DNA of 27,949 bases from CAZKCI01 sp964551475. Its GTDB lineage: Bacteria; Auribacterota; Erginobacteria; Erginobacterales; CAZKCI01. The position numbers were made by a program, and so were the translations under genes. A model generated the notes under the pieces. The model was not told where the DNA came from. It saw only the letters and a list, made by a program, of their open reading frames with translations, and did not search any database. The first letter of the stretch is position 1, and every line of letters starts with the position of its first letter. Below, in pieces: positions 1-7,550 of the stretch. The stretch is from positions 1 through 27,949 of the forward strand of contig CAZKCI010000111.1 of the NCBI GenBank assembly GCA_964551475.1. Reading direction: 5' to 3'.

Positions 1-31
1 ATTCGCGGTTAATTCTTTAGCCGGGACGGGG

Positions 32-505
32 TCAGTCTTTGATCTCCTTCAGCATGGCCACTTCCTTGCAGTCGGGGAAGTACTGGCAGTTCAGGCAGTC
101 CTGCCAGATCTTGTGGGGGAGCGCCTCCTTGCCGATCTCCCGGAAGCCGCAGCCGGCGAAGAAGGCGGGGATGAAAGTGAGCGTGAAGATCTTCCGGACG
201 CCGAGGCTCGCCGCCTCCTTCAGGCAGACGGCGACCAGGGCCGCGCCCCGGCCCTTCTTCTGATGGCTCTCCGCCACCGCCAGCGACCTCACCTCCGCCA
301 TGTTCTCCCAGCAGATATGCAGGGCGACGCAACCCGCCACCTTGCCCCGGTCTTCCAGCACCCAGAAGTCCCGGATCCCCTCGTAGATGTCGGAGAGCGA
401 CCGCGGCAGCATCCAGCCGTGGTCGGCGTAGCCGTTGATCAGCGCCTTGATCTGCGCCACGTCCCGGGGAAGCGCTTTCCTGATTTTACCCGCCGCTCTG
501 GCCAT
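32..505 (-). CDS. argA: Short ArgA-type GNAT N-acetyltransferase
   Basis: A 157-residue GNAT-fold acetyltransferase. The acetyl-CoA-binding stretch is visible around residues 73-95 (VRSLAVAESHQKKGRGAAL, the V-x-x-x-x-R/Q-x-x-G-x-G/A pattern). The C-terminal part has LPHKIWQDC followed by Cys-x2-Cys and a later Cys. That tail and the length match the short stand-alone N-acetyltransferases annotated as N-acetylglutamate synthase in Geobacter-like bacteria, which acetylate glutamate for arginine synthesis. The assignment to ArgA rests on family resemblance and no other arginine gene is in the window. The ATG lies inside the 3' end of accA (20-base overlap), suggesting translational coupling. Other GNAT substrates remain possible. 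The C-terminal cysteine cluster could bind a metal, which is inference. Confidence 0.75.
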   Translation of the reverse strand: MARAAGKIRKALPRDVAQIKALINGYADHGWMLPRSLSDIYEGIRDFWVLEDRGKVAGCVALHICWENMAEVRSLAVAESHQKKGRGAALVAVCLKEAASLGVRKIFTLTFIPAFFAGCGFREIGKEALPHKIWQDCLNCQYFPDCKEVAMLKEIKD

Positions 506-1460
506 AGATCCCCATCCTCCGGTATTTTTCCTGACGACGATGAATCACGATTTTGCTCGGTAGCCCTTCCAGCTCCTGGAGGCCGCCCAGGATGGCCTGC
601 TTGACCAGGGCGGCCGCCCGGTCGAAGTCCCGGTGGGCGCCGGTCAGGGGCTCGGCGATGATCCCGTCCACCAGCTTCAGCTCCAGGAGATCCCGCGGGG
701 CGAGCTTCAGCGCCGCCGCCGCCTCCGGGGCCTTGTCCTTCGACTTCCAGAGGATGGCGGCGCAGCCTTCGGGGGAGATCACGGAATAGTAGGCGTTCTC
801 CAGCACGTAGACCAGGTCTCCCACTCCCATCCCCAGCGCCCCGCCGCTCCCGCCCTCTCCGATGATCACCACCACGATGGGAACCCTCAGTTCCATCATC
901 AGGCGGATGTTTTCGGCGATGGCATGGGCCTGCCCCCGTTCCTCCGCCCCGACGCCGGGATACGCTCCCGGGGTGTCGATGAAGCAAACCAGGGGCAGGC
1001 GGAATTTGTCGGCCAACCTCATCAGCCTGGCCGCCTTGCGGTAGCCCTCGGGATGGGCGGACCCGAAGTTCCGGCGCAGGTTCTCCTTGGTGTCCCGCCC
1101 CTTCTGCTGGCCCAGGAGCACCACCCGGGAGGCGTCGAGACGGGCCAGCCCGCCGACGATGGCCTGGTCGTCCGCTCCCATGCGGTCGCCGTGAAGCTCG
1201 ACGAACTCCGTGAAAATCCGCGGGACATAGTCGAGGAAGTAGGGGCGGTCGGGGTGGCGGGCGAGCTGGATCCTCTGCCAGGGGGTGAGGCGGGAGAAGA
1301 TCTCCTTCTGCACCCGGTCGGACTCCTGGCGCAGGCGGGCGATCTCGCCGTCCAGGCCGATCTTCTCGGTCTCCGAATAACGGCCGAGCTCGGCGATCTT
1401 CTCCTCGATCTCGATCAGGGGCTTTTCAAAATCGAGGACGTGTCGGTTCCGTTCGCTCAT
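486..1460 (-). CDS. accA: Acetyl-CoA carboxylase carboxyltransferase subunit alpha
   Basis: A 324-residue protein, close to the usual AccA length of about 320. It shows the family's N-terminal helical region (FEKPLIEIEEKIAEL), then PWQRIQLARHPDRPYFLDY, the GDRMGADDQAIVGGLAR segment, the GQQKGRDTKENLRRNFG segment and the crotonase-like core with FIDTPGAYPG and GEGGSGGALG. AccA pairs with AccD to transfer carboxyl from biotin-BCCP to acetyl-CoA, making malonyl-CoA for fatty acid synthesis in the cytoplasm. AccD is not in the window. It is the first gene of a two-gene minus-strand unit with the acetyltransferase downstream. The ribosome binding site before the ATG is weak. Identification is firm. 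Confidence 0.97.
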   Translation of the reverse strand: MSERNRHVLDFEKPLIEIEEKIAELGRYSETEKIGLDGEIARLRQESDRVQKEIFSRLTPWQRIQLARHPDRPYFLDYVPRIFTEFVELHGDRMGADDQAIVGGLARLDASRVVLLGQQKGRDTKENLRRNFGSAHPEGYRKAARLMRLADKFRLPLVCFIDTPGAYPGVGAEERGQAHAIAENIRLMMELRVPIVVVIIGEGGSGGALGMGVGDLVYVLENAYYSVISPEGCAAILWKSKDKAPEAAAALKLAPRDLLELKLVDGIIAEPLTGAHRDFDRAAALVKQAILGGLQELEGLPSKIVIHRRQEKYRRMGIYGQSGG

Positions 1461-1584
1461 CTCGCTGGGGACAACGTGAGTTTCCCGTGTAGGCGCGGAC
1501 CTTCTGATTCACCTCATTAACATTCCCAAAATAATCATCCCGATGGACGTCGGGGAGATCCGCGCGGCCCGGCCAACCATTTCA

Positions 1585-1626
1585 CTCCTGCCTTTCCTGC
1601 CCCTCCTGCCTAGCCTGCCGTTCCCG
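1585..1626. repeat. CCTGCC/CCTTTC low-complexity tract after the transpeptidase gene
   Basis: A pyrimidine-rich tract of variants of CCTGCCTTT and CCTGCCGTTCC, directly after the stop codon of the minus-strand L,D-transpeptidase gene. On the transcribed strand it reads as purine-rich (GGCAGGAA)-type RNA. The same family lies directly after another stop codon at 8976-9036. Confidence 0.7.
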
Positions 1627-2541
1627 TTATTCGATCACCGTGACCGTCGTCCCGTAGGGCAGAAAATCGTAGAGCTCGGCGACGTCCTCGTTGAGGAGCC
1701 GGACGCATCCCTCGCTGGACTGGGTCCCCACCGAATCCGGCTCCACCGTGCCGTGGATCCCGTAGTGGGCGTAGGGATCGTTGAAGCCCATCCAGCGCGC
1801 GCCCAGGACATTGCGGGGATCGTCCGGAGGGATGACCCCCTCGTCGGTATACCAGGGCGGATCGACGAGCTTGGTGGCGATGGTGAAAGTCCCGGCCGGC
1901 GTGCAGCTCTGTTTGCCGGTGCCGGCCGGATAGACCTTGAAGAACTCGCCGCCGTAGAGGAGGGTCGCCGTGTTGGCCGATTTGCTGACCAGGACCTCGA
2001 AACGCCGGGCGGGGACCCGCAACGTCTGCCCCTCCCGGATGACGGCATCTTTCAATCCGTTCATCGCGCTGACCAGCGCGGCGGTGGCGTGGAAGCGGGT
2101 GGCGATGGAGGAGATGGTGTCCCCGGAAACGACCGTGTGCTCCTCCGTCCATCCCTCCGCCTCCCCCGCGAAAAAGGCCTTGCGGTTGAGGGCGCCCAGA
2201 TCCTCCCGCGCCTTCTTCGCCCGCGGACCGGCCGGGACGGAGCGGATTCCGGCCGCCAGTTGCTCCCGCGCCCCCGCCTCGTCTCCCGCGGCCAGGAGCA
2301 ACCTGCCCAGCCCGAGAAGAGCTTCGCCCTTCTCGGGCGAATCGGGATAATCGCGGATGTGCTCGGCCCAGAGGGCCTGCGCCCGCTCCGCGTTGCCGGA
2401 GGCCTCGGCGGCCTGGGCGAGAAGGTAATGGGAGCGGGCGCGGGTTTCCGGCGGCCCTTCCCTCCGCTGGCGCCAGACGATCACCGCCGCGACGACCACC
2501 GCCAGGGCCAGAACCAGGAAATATCGCGCGGGCGATTTCAT
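1627..2541 (-). CDS. Membrane-anchored LysM L,D-transpeptidase (YkuD)
   Basis: A 304-residue envelope enzyme. Residues 7-24 form an N-terminal membrane anchor. Residues 36-100 look like TPR-type helices (SHYLLAQAAEASGNAERA, then GEALLGLGRLLLAAGDEAGA). Residues 135-178 are a LysM peptidoglycan-binding domain (HTVVSGDTISSIATRF ... EGQTLRVP). The C-terminal YkuD domain ends with IHG (His263) and SSEGCVRL (Cys279), the catalytic His and nucleophilic Cys. Members of this family form 3-3 peptidoglycan crosslinks or attach proteins to peptidoglycan. Which of these it does cannot be told here. The start overlaps the stop of the receiver-domain gene by 4 bases (ATGA), so it is the last gene of a coupled operon. 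Gene order suggests coordination of wall crosslinking with membrane lipid supply. Confidence 0.93.
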   Translation of the reverse strand: MKSPARYFLVLALAVVVAAVIVWRQRREGPPETRARSHYLLAQAAEASGNAERAQALWAEHIRDYPDSPEKGEALLGLGRLLLAAGDEAGAREQLAAGIRSVPAGPRAKKAREDLGALNRKAFFAGEAEGWTEEHTVVSGDTISSIATRFHATAALVSAMNGLKDAVIREGQTLRVPARRFEVLVSKSANTATLLYGGEFFKVYPAGTGKQSCTPAGTFTIATKLVDPPWYTDEGVIPPDDPRNVLGARWMGFNDPYAHYGIHGTVEPDSVGTQSSEGCVRLLNEDVAELYDFLPYGTTVTVIE

Positions 2542-2912
2542 CCTTCCGGGGCCGCCGCATTCTCCAGAAACCGGAGAAATTCGATGATCGAAAACGGCTT
2601 GCAGAAAAAGCCCGCCACCTGGGGGACGTCCTTGAACTCCCGGGCGGCGGCGGCGCCCCCCCCGGTCAGGATGATAAAGCGGGTCTCCGGACGAAGCTGG
2701 GCGATCTCGGCGGCCGTCTCTTTCCCGGTCTTGCCCGGGAGGTTCATATCCAGGATGACCAGGGGATACGGCTTCTCCTGGACGCGGGCGATGGCTTCCT
2801 CCCCCGAAACCGCGGTGCGCACCGCGAACCCCCGGGCGGAGGCGGCCTCGGCGAGGAGGTCGCGGATGATCTCCTCATCGTCCACGACCAGGATGGGAAA
2901 AGGCTGTTTCAT
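2538..2912 (-). CDS. Stand-alone response-regulator receiver domain (CheY-like)
   Basis: A 124-residue single-domain receiver. The acidic pocket is VVDDEE (Asp11, Asp12), the phosphoacceptor is Asp55 in VILDMNLPG, the switch Thr is Thr83 in IILTGG, and the conserved Lys is Lys105 in CKPF. No DNA-binding or enzymatic output domain follows. It should therefore act by protein-protein contact or as a phosphorelay intermediate in the cytoplasm. Its kinase is not in the window. It overlaps its neighbours by 4 bases on each side, between pssA and the L,D-transpeptidase, so it is almost certainly co-translated with envelope genes. What it controls there is unknown. Confidence 0.93.
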   Translation of the reverse strand: MKQPFPILVVDDEEIIRDLLAEAASARGFAVRTAVSGEEAIARVQEKPYPLVILDMNLPGKTGKETAAEIAQLRPETRFIILTGGGAAAAREFKDVPQVAGFFCKPFSIIEFLRFLENAAAPEG

Positions 2913-3655
2913 CGCGGCGGCCCCTCCGGTCTCGGCGCGGGCAGGGCGACGGGCTCGGAGGATTTGCGCTTCCGGGCGCGGTGACGGAAAGCTCCGGCCA
3001 GTCCCAGGCTCAGGTAGGAGAGGAAAGCCAGGAGGAGGCCGATCTCGGCCCAGAAGATAATGATGGCCAGAGCGAGAATGGTCGCCACCAGATAGAGGAA
3101 GGGCGTCTTCCCGCGCGCTTTCAGGGAGAGCAGCGTCGGATAGGTGTAGGTGGACACCATCAGCACGCCCAGCACGATCATCAGGAAAGGGATTGCCTTG
3201 TCCCAGTATTTCAGGTTGTAGCGATGGATGAAGATGATGTAGGAGACGACGACGCCGGCCGCGATCGGACAGGGCAGGCCCGTGAAATCGGTCTTCTCCT
3301 CTTTCTTGACCTGGGTGTTGAAGCGGGCCAGGCGCAGGGCGACCATCACCGCGTAGAGAAAGGCGAAGGCGATCCCGAATCGCCCCAGGTCGGCCAAGGC
3401 CACCCGGTAGGCGATCACGGAGGTGGCCACCCCAAAGGTGAGAAAGTCGGCCAGGGAGTCGTATTCGACGCCGAAACGGGAAGTGGCGTGGTAGAGGCGC
3501 GCCACCTGCCCGTCGGTGAAATCGAAGACCATGGCCAGGATGACCAGGAAGCCCGCCGGGACGTAGCGGCCCTGGAAAGCCCAGAGCAAGGCCAGCATCC
3601 CGCAGAAAAAATTCCCGGTGGTGAAAAGGTTGGGAAGAATATAGATCTTTTTCAT
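2909..3655 (-). CDS. pssA: CDP-diacylglycerol-serine O-phosphatidyltransferase
   Basis: A 248-residue multi-pass membrane enzyme. It carries the complete CDP-alcohol phosphatidyltransferase signature D-x2-DG-x2-AR-x8-G-x3-D-x3-D (Asp45, Asp48, Gly49, Ala52, Arg53, Gly62, Asp66, Asp70). The start MKKIYILPNLFTTGNFFCGM is typical of the PssA subfamily. It condenses CDP-diacylglycerol with serine to give phosphatidylserine in the inner membrane. The next gene upstream in the operon, psd, decarboxylates that product, which confirms the serine specificity by context. It overlaps psd and the receiver gene by 4 bases each. The charged C-terminal tail (about residues 225-248) is a cytoplasmic extension of no known role. 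Confidence 0.96.
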   Translation of the reverse strand: MKKIYILPNLFTTGNFFCGMLALLWAFQGRYVPAGFLVILAMVFDFTDGQVARLYHATSRFGVEYDSLADFLTFGVATSVIAYRVALADLGRFGIAFAFLYAVMVALRLARFNTQVKKEEKTDFTGLPCPIAAGVVVSYIIFIHRYNLKYWDKAIPFLMIVLGVLMVSTYTYPTLLSLKARGKTPFLYLVATILALAIIIFWAEIGLLLAFLSYLSLGLAGAFRHRARKRKSSEPVALPAPRPEGPPR

Positions 3656-4281
3656 CGGATCTCCCCCAGGATCGTTCGCCCGCCTCTCACCCGGTCCCCC
3701 GCGCGGACGCGGAGAACCGCTGAGCGGGGAAGAAACAGATCCACCCGCGATCCGAAACGGATCAGGCCCAGCTTCTGCCCGCCGGCCATCCGCTCGCCCG
3801 GGCGGGCCCGGCAGACGATCCTCCGGGCGATGATCCCGGCGATCTGGCGCATCAGCGCCGAAGCCTTCTCTCCCCGCAATCCGATATCCATGGACTCGTT
3901 GGCTTCGCCGGCTTCCTCCAGAAAGGCGCGGTGGAAATTGCCCGGTCGATGGCGCAGGTGATCGACCACCCCGGCGATCGGGGCGTAATTGACATGCTCA
4001 TCGAAGACGGACATGAAGATGGACACCCGCCGGACGGGTCCCTGGAGGAACTCCTTCTCCTCCGTCTCCCGGATGTCGATCACCCGGCCGGAGGCGGGGG
4101 AGACGATCTGGTCGGCGGAAAAGGAGGCCTCCGCGATCGTCTCCCGGAAAAACAGGGTCACGGCGGCGGCGAGCAGGAGCAGGAACACTCCCAGCGGCCA
4201 GACCAGGAAGAGGCCGACGATCCCGGCCGCACAAAGCGGCAGAGCGAATTTAAGCCCCTCTTTTTCGATGGTCATCCTCAT
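3652..4281 (-). CDS. psd: Phosphatidylserine decarboxylase proenzyme
   Basis: A 209-residue protein of the short Psd class. Residues 15-45 hold two hydrophobic membrane segments. VSPASGRV, FMSVFDEHVNYAPIAG and HRPGNFHRAF are family landmarks. The self-cleavage site is in RFGSR, where Ser178 would become the pyruvoyl group after cleavage at Gly177-Ser178. The enzyme converts phosphatidylserine to phosphatidylethanolamine. It sits directly before pssA (4-base overlap), and its start shares one base with the stop of mlaD (TGATG). An alternative start is Met3. The active-site region is intact. Confidence 0.96.
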   Translation of the reverse strand: MRMTIEKEGLKFALPLCAAGIVGLFLVWPLGVFLLLLAAAVTLFFRETIAEASFSADQIVSPASGRVIDIRETEEKEFLQGPVRRVSIFMSVFDEHVNYAPIAGVVDHLRHRPGNFHRAFLEEAGEANESMDIGLRGEKASALMRQIAGIIARRIVCRARPGERMAGGQKLGLIRFGSRVDLFLPRSAVLRVRAGDRVRGGRTILGEIR

Positions 4282-5543
4282 CAGGAGCCCAGACCCACCG
4301 CGCCGATCAGGGCCTTGATGTCGTCGTCCCGGATCCTTAACCCGCCCCCCGCCATCGGGGCGGGATTGTCCAGAATATCATCCACGCCGACCCGAATGTA
4401 AAACCCCCAGAACAGATCGGCGTCGATATAGGCCCGGAGGAGGAACGGGCTGATCCCCTCGTCCTTCTCTCTCGTCCAGACATCCCGGCCCTCGACCGTG
4501 GCGATGATCTTCCGGTCCCAGATCCGCCAATCCGCCCCTCCTCCCATCCGCCCCTCCAGCATCCCGGCGCGCAGGGTGAGGCGGTCGGAGAAGAAGCGCA
4601 GACCGATCTGGGCGTCGAACTCGCTGTCCGGCTCGTCGGTGCGGTCCGCCTCCGTCCCCTCTCCGGACAACATGCTGAAGGCGATGCGGTAGATCTTGCT
4701 GGAGGTCGGCTCGATCTCGAAGTAGGCCTTGGACAGGGAGCGGCGGGTGTCGAAGTTGTAGGCGGACTCGGCGCCGATGTAGAACTCCACCCGCTCCGCC
4801 TTGGAGGCCAGGGAGGTGAGCTTCTGGGAGGCGGTCTTCACGGAGGAGAGGGTCTCCTGGGCCGAATTGTAGACCTCCTCGTCGTTGACCAGCTTGCCGA
4901 TCGTCCCCTCCCCCTGGTTGATCTTGGCCGTGATCTCCTCCAGGTTGGCCATGGTCCGGTTCAGGCGCGGGGCGGTCTCCTTGAGCTCGTCGGTCACCGC
5001 CTTCACCGACTCGTAGACCTGCTCCTCTTTGAGGAGCTTGCCCACCGTCCCCTCCCCCTCGGCCAGACGGTCGGCCACCTTCTTGACGGAGGCGAGGATC
5101 TCCTCGATCTTGGCGCCCGATTTGCCCAGGTTTCCGATCGCCTCGGAGAGGCCGGGGGTGGTGACTCCCCGGATTTCCGCTCCGGAGGAGAAGTAGGCGT
5201 CGGTCTCCTCGCCCCAGGAGATATCCACCCTCTTCCCGCCCATGACCCCGATGTCGCCCACCTTGAATCCCGCCGTCTTCGGGATCCGGGACCCCTCCCG
5301 GAGGGAGAGGCGCACCCGGATCTGCTTCTCCTCCAGGATCAGTTCGGAGACATGGCCGATCTCCATCCCCCCCATCGTCACCCGGTCGTCCTTCTCCAGG
5401 CCGCCCACGGCCTCGAAGAGCACGTCCAGCGTGTAATACTTCTTGAAAAAGCGGATGTCGCTCAGGACCACGGTGAAGAGGATGAGCAGGCAGATCCCGA
5501 CAAAGAAAACCGCGCCGACACGCATTTCAGTGGAAAGGCCCAT
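4281..5543 (-). CDS. mlaD: MlaD/MCE protein with coiled-coil and fused C-terminal beta domain
   Basis: A 420-residue protein, more than twice the length of E. coli MlaD. Residues 9-27 form a membrane anchor. Residues 38-128 are the MCE domain (GLEKDDRVTMGGMEIGHV). Residues 131-250 are helical and contain two copies of a motif, GEGTVGKLLKEEQVYESV near 163 and GEGTIGKLVNDEEVYNSA near 211. Residues 251-420 are rich in alternating amphipathic strands ending in a short C-terminus, consistent with a small outer-membrane beta-barrel. MCE proteins carry phospholipids between membranes. MlaD fused to a barrel through a helical bridge is known from the diderm Firmicute Veillonella, so this one may span the periplasm alone. 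The barrel call is from strand pattern only. A good GGGGAG site precedes the ATG, and it heads the coupled run to psd and pssA. Confidence 0.9.
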   Translation of the reverse strand: MGLSTEMRVGAVFFVGICLLILFTVVLSDIRFFKKYYTLDVLFEAVGGLEKDDRVTMGGMEIGHVSELILEEKQIRVRLSLREGSRIPKTAGFKVGDIGVMGGKRVDISWGEETDAYFSSGAEIRGVTTPGLSEAIGNLGKSGAKIEEILASVKKVADRLAEGEGTVGKLLKEEQVYESVKAVTDELKETAPRLNRTMANLEEITAKINQGEGTIGKLVNDEEVYNSAQETLSSVKTASQKLTSLASKAERVEFYIGAESAYNFDTRRSLSKAYFEIEPTSSKIYRIAFSMLSGEGTEADRTDEPDSEFDAQIGLRFFSDRLTLRAGMLEGRMGGGADWRIWDRKIIATVEGRDVWTREKDEGISPFLLRAYIDADLFWGFYIRVGVDDILDNPAPMAGGGLRIRDDDIKALIGAVGLGS

Positions 5544-5587
5544 AACTCCCCTTTGGAATCCGCGAATTCTCCGCGATGTATTCGTGA

Positions 5588-5643
5588 AACGTGCAACGTA
5601 AAACGTGTAACGTTCAACGTGTAACGTTCAACGTGCAACGGCC
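5588..5643. repeat. Four-copy 14-bp tandem repeat between mlaF and mlaD
   Basis: Four adjacent 14-bp units begin at 5588, 5602, 5616 and 5630. Two are identical (AACGTGTAACGTTC) and the outer two are variants (AACGTGCAACGTAA, AACGTGCAACGGCC). The array fills part of the 157-bp gap between two genes that should act together. The rest of the gap shows nothing recognisable. Confidence 0.9.
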
Positions 5644-5700
5644 CCTTCCCGCCGGCGGTTTATAACTCCGCGCTGGTGTGCAATCGCCGCCTCGGCCGCG

Positions 5701-6435
5701 TTATTCCTTCTCCGGCATCCCGTGAATAAACTGCTGAACCAGGGGGTTGCGGCTGGCCTGGATTTCGGCGGGGGTGCCGGTTTCAATAATTTGACCATTA
5801 TAGAGCATGGCGACGCGGTCGGCAATCAGATAGCAGAGATGCATGTCGTGGGTGACGGCGATCGCGGTGAAATGGAGTTTCCGGTGCAGATCTACGATCA
5901 GATGCCCGATGGTGCTGGAGAGCACGGGATCGAGGCCGGTGGTCGGCTCGTCGAAGAGGATGATCTTGGGGTCCCGCACCAGCGCTCGGGCCAGCCCCAC
6001 CCGCTTCATCATTCCCACGCTCAGGTCGCTCGGGAGCTTGTTCTCCACGTTGAACAGGCGCACCCAGTTCAGGCGCTCGGTGACGATCCGGTCGATCTCC
6101 TCCGGGGCGAGGTGGTCGTGCTCCTGCAGAGGAAGGGCGAGGTTGTTCCGCACGGTGAGCGAGCGCAGGAGCGCCGCGGTCTGGAAGAGGAAACCGATGT
6201 TCTTGCGCAGGGCGTAAAGCTCGTCTCCGCCGGCGGTCGAAACGGCGACCCCGTCGACGACCACCGTGCCGGAATCGGGGCGGAGGAAGCCCATGACGTG
6301 CTTCAGGATCACCGATTTGCCCGCGCCCGAACCCCCGATGATGGCGAAGATCTTCCCTTTCTCCACCCGGAGGTTCACCCCCTTGAGGACTTCCTTCCCT
6401 CCCAGTTTCTTTTTGACTTCTTTGAGTTCGATCAT
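5701..6435 (-). CDS. mlaF: Phospholipid (Mla) ABC transporter ATPase
   Basis: A 244-residue ABC ATPase. Walker A is GGSGAGKS (about 34-41), the Q-loop is Gln85, the Walker B and catalytic Glu are ILFDEPTTGLDP (Asp162, Glu163) and the H-loop is His196. MlaF powers the MlaE permease and MlaD in phospholipid transport at the inner membrane. The signature motif reads LSVGM (residues 138-142), where ABC proteins normally have LSGGM or LSGGQ. The Val replaces the first Gly and is clearly encoded by GTG. A modest AGGA site lies 10 bases before the ATG. It sits between mlaE and mlaD on the same strand, although both gaps are occupied by repeat sequence. Confidence 0.95.
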   Translation of the reverse strand: MIELKEVKKKLGGKEVLKGVNLRVEKGKIFAIIGGSGAGKSVILKHVMGFLRPDSGTVVVDGVAVSTAGGDELYALRKNIGFLFQTAALLRSLTVRNNLALPLQEHDHLAPEEIDRIVTERLNWVRLFNVENKLPSDLSVGMMKRVGLARALVRDPKIILFDEPTTGLDPVLSSTIGHLIVDLHRKLHFTAIAVTHDMHLCYLIADRVAMLYNGQIIETGTPAEIQASRNPLVQQFIHGMPEKE

Positions 6436-6458
6436 GGCTTTCGTGTCCTGCCCGCGCC

Positions 6459-6557
6459 CTGTAGGCCGGTTCTCCTCCTCCGTCCTGCGGACTGCGGCGG
6501 ACAGGTGCGAACCGGCGGCCGGGCCCCGACGCGCCCGCTCTCAGAGCGGGCCTACAG
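6459..6557. repeat. REP-like palindromic element between mlaE and mlaF
   Basis: CTGTAGGCC at 6459-6467 is matched by its exact inverse GGCCTACAG at 6549-6557. Inside the right side is a perfect hairpin, GCCCGCTCT (6533-6541) with AGAGCGGGC (6543-6551). It occupies the 206-bp spacer and would form a strong structure in the mRNA. It resembles REP/BIME elements in character. I cannot tell copy number in the genome. Confidence 0.75.
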
Positions 6558-6641
6558 AACTCGCCCAGCCGGCCCCGGTAGGCCGCTCCCGTGAAACGGC
6601 GTGGGGCCGGTCCTTTCCGCTTTCTGCCGAGGGCGAAGCGC

Positions 6642-7415
6642 TCAGTAGAAAATGGAAGTGATGAAATAGTTGAAGATCAAGACGAAGAGCAGGCTGAAGA
6701 CCACCGTCCGGGTGGTCGCCCGCCCCACACCCTGGGCGCCGGAGTCCGCCTTGAGCCCCTGGGAACAGGCGATCGAGGAGATGATCAGGGCGAAGACCGC
6801 GGCCTTGAGCACTCCGATATAGATGTCCTTGACTTCCAGGTTCCGGACCACCCGCTGGTAGAACGAGTAGTAAGAGACCCCGATCTGCAGGCGCCCCACC
6901 ATCGCTCCGCCGACCATCCCGACCAGATCGGAATAGAGGGTGAGGATGGGAAGCATGATCAGGATCGCCGCCACCCGCGGCATCACCAGGTAGCGGATGG
7001 GGTTGATCGACATCGCTTCCAGGGCGTCGATCTCCTCCGAGACCTTCATCGTCCCCAGCTCCGCCGCCATCGCCGAGCCGACCCGGGCGGCGACGATGAT
7101 CGCGGCGAAGACCGGCCCCATTTCCCGGCAGACCGAGGCGGCGACGATGTTGCCGATCGTTCCCTCAAGCTGGAAGCGGGCGAGCTCATGGCCGGTCTGC
7201 AGGGCCACGATCATCCCGGCAAAGAGCGCCACCACCGAGACCACCAGGAGGCTCTCCACGCCAACGAAAAGCATCTGCTCGAGGATGAGGACGCGATAGC
7301 GCAGAGCCTGGGTGAAAAAGCCGACGGCCCGGGAAAGGGTGAGCACCGTTCCCCCCACCCCTTCCATCGTGTCGATGATCCCCCGTCCGGCTCTCTCGAT
7401 GACGTTCAGGTTCAT
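6642..7415 (-). CDS. mlaE: Phospholipid (Mla) ABC transporter permease
   Basis: A 257-residue multi-pass permease with the MlaE landmarks: VALFAGMIVALQTG, then CREMGPVFAAIIVAARVGSAMAAELGTMKVSEEIDALEAM, and NPIRYLVMPR. It forms the membrane channel that works with MlaF and MlaD. An in-frame ATG exists 54 bases further upstream (7469). The extra codons would be read from the degenerate CATAG-type inverted repeat and give a non-family leader (PYALCSMRPALCAL), so I take the ATG at 7415 (MNLNVIERAG). Neither start has a strong Shine-Dalgarno sequence. Upstream lies the LolA-like gene and downstream mlaF. Confidence 0.94.
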   Translation of the reverse strand: MNLNVIERAGRGIIDTMEGVGGTVLTLSRAVGFFTQALRYRVLILEQMLFVGVESLLVVSVVALFAGMIVALQTGHELARFQLEGTIGNIVAASVCREMGPVFAAIIVAARVGSAMAAELGTMKVSEEIDALEAMSINPIRYLVMPRVAAILIMLPILTLYSDLVGMVGGAMVGRLQIGVSYYSFYQRVVRNLEVKDIYIGVLKAAVFALIISSIACSQGLKADSGAQGVGRATTRTVVFSLLFVLIFNYFITSIFY

Positions 7416-7444
7416 GGGAACACGCAGGGCGCAGAGTGCAGGCC

Positions 7445-7521
7445 GCATAGAGCATAGCGCATAGGGCATAGCGCCCCGGCGAAACTATCGGGCGCTTTGC
7501 GCTCAGCGCTTTGAGCTTTGC
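7445..7521. repeat. Imperfect 32-bp inverted repeat with GCATAG units
   Basis: The left arm, 7445-7476, is made of GCATAG/GCATAGCGC units. The right arm, 7490-7521, is its inverse with 24 of 32 positions complementary. A 13-base loop separates them. It sits between the LolA-like gene and mlaE and may act as an mRNA hairpin or terminator. It has no T-tract. Confidence 0.75.
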
Positions 7522-7550
7522 TCCCGGCTGTCAAGGACGCGGGCGGCATC

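Noticed and set aside
1543..3060. Long plus-strand open frame across the L,D-transpeptidase, receiver and pssA genes
   Set aside because: It is the high-GC shadow of three genes with firm catalytic motifs on the minus strand. Its own product is Arg/Gly-rich and has no family features.
5588..5643. Iterons of a replication origin or operator array
   Set aside because: The four 14-bp units lie inside an envelope gene cluster with no replication gene or AT-rich unwinding region nearby.
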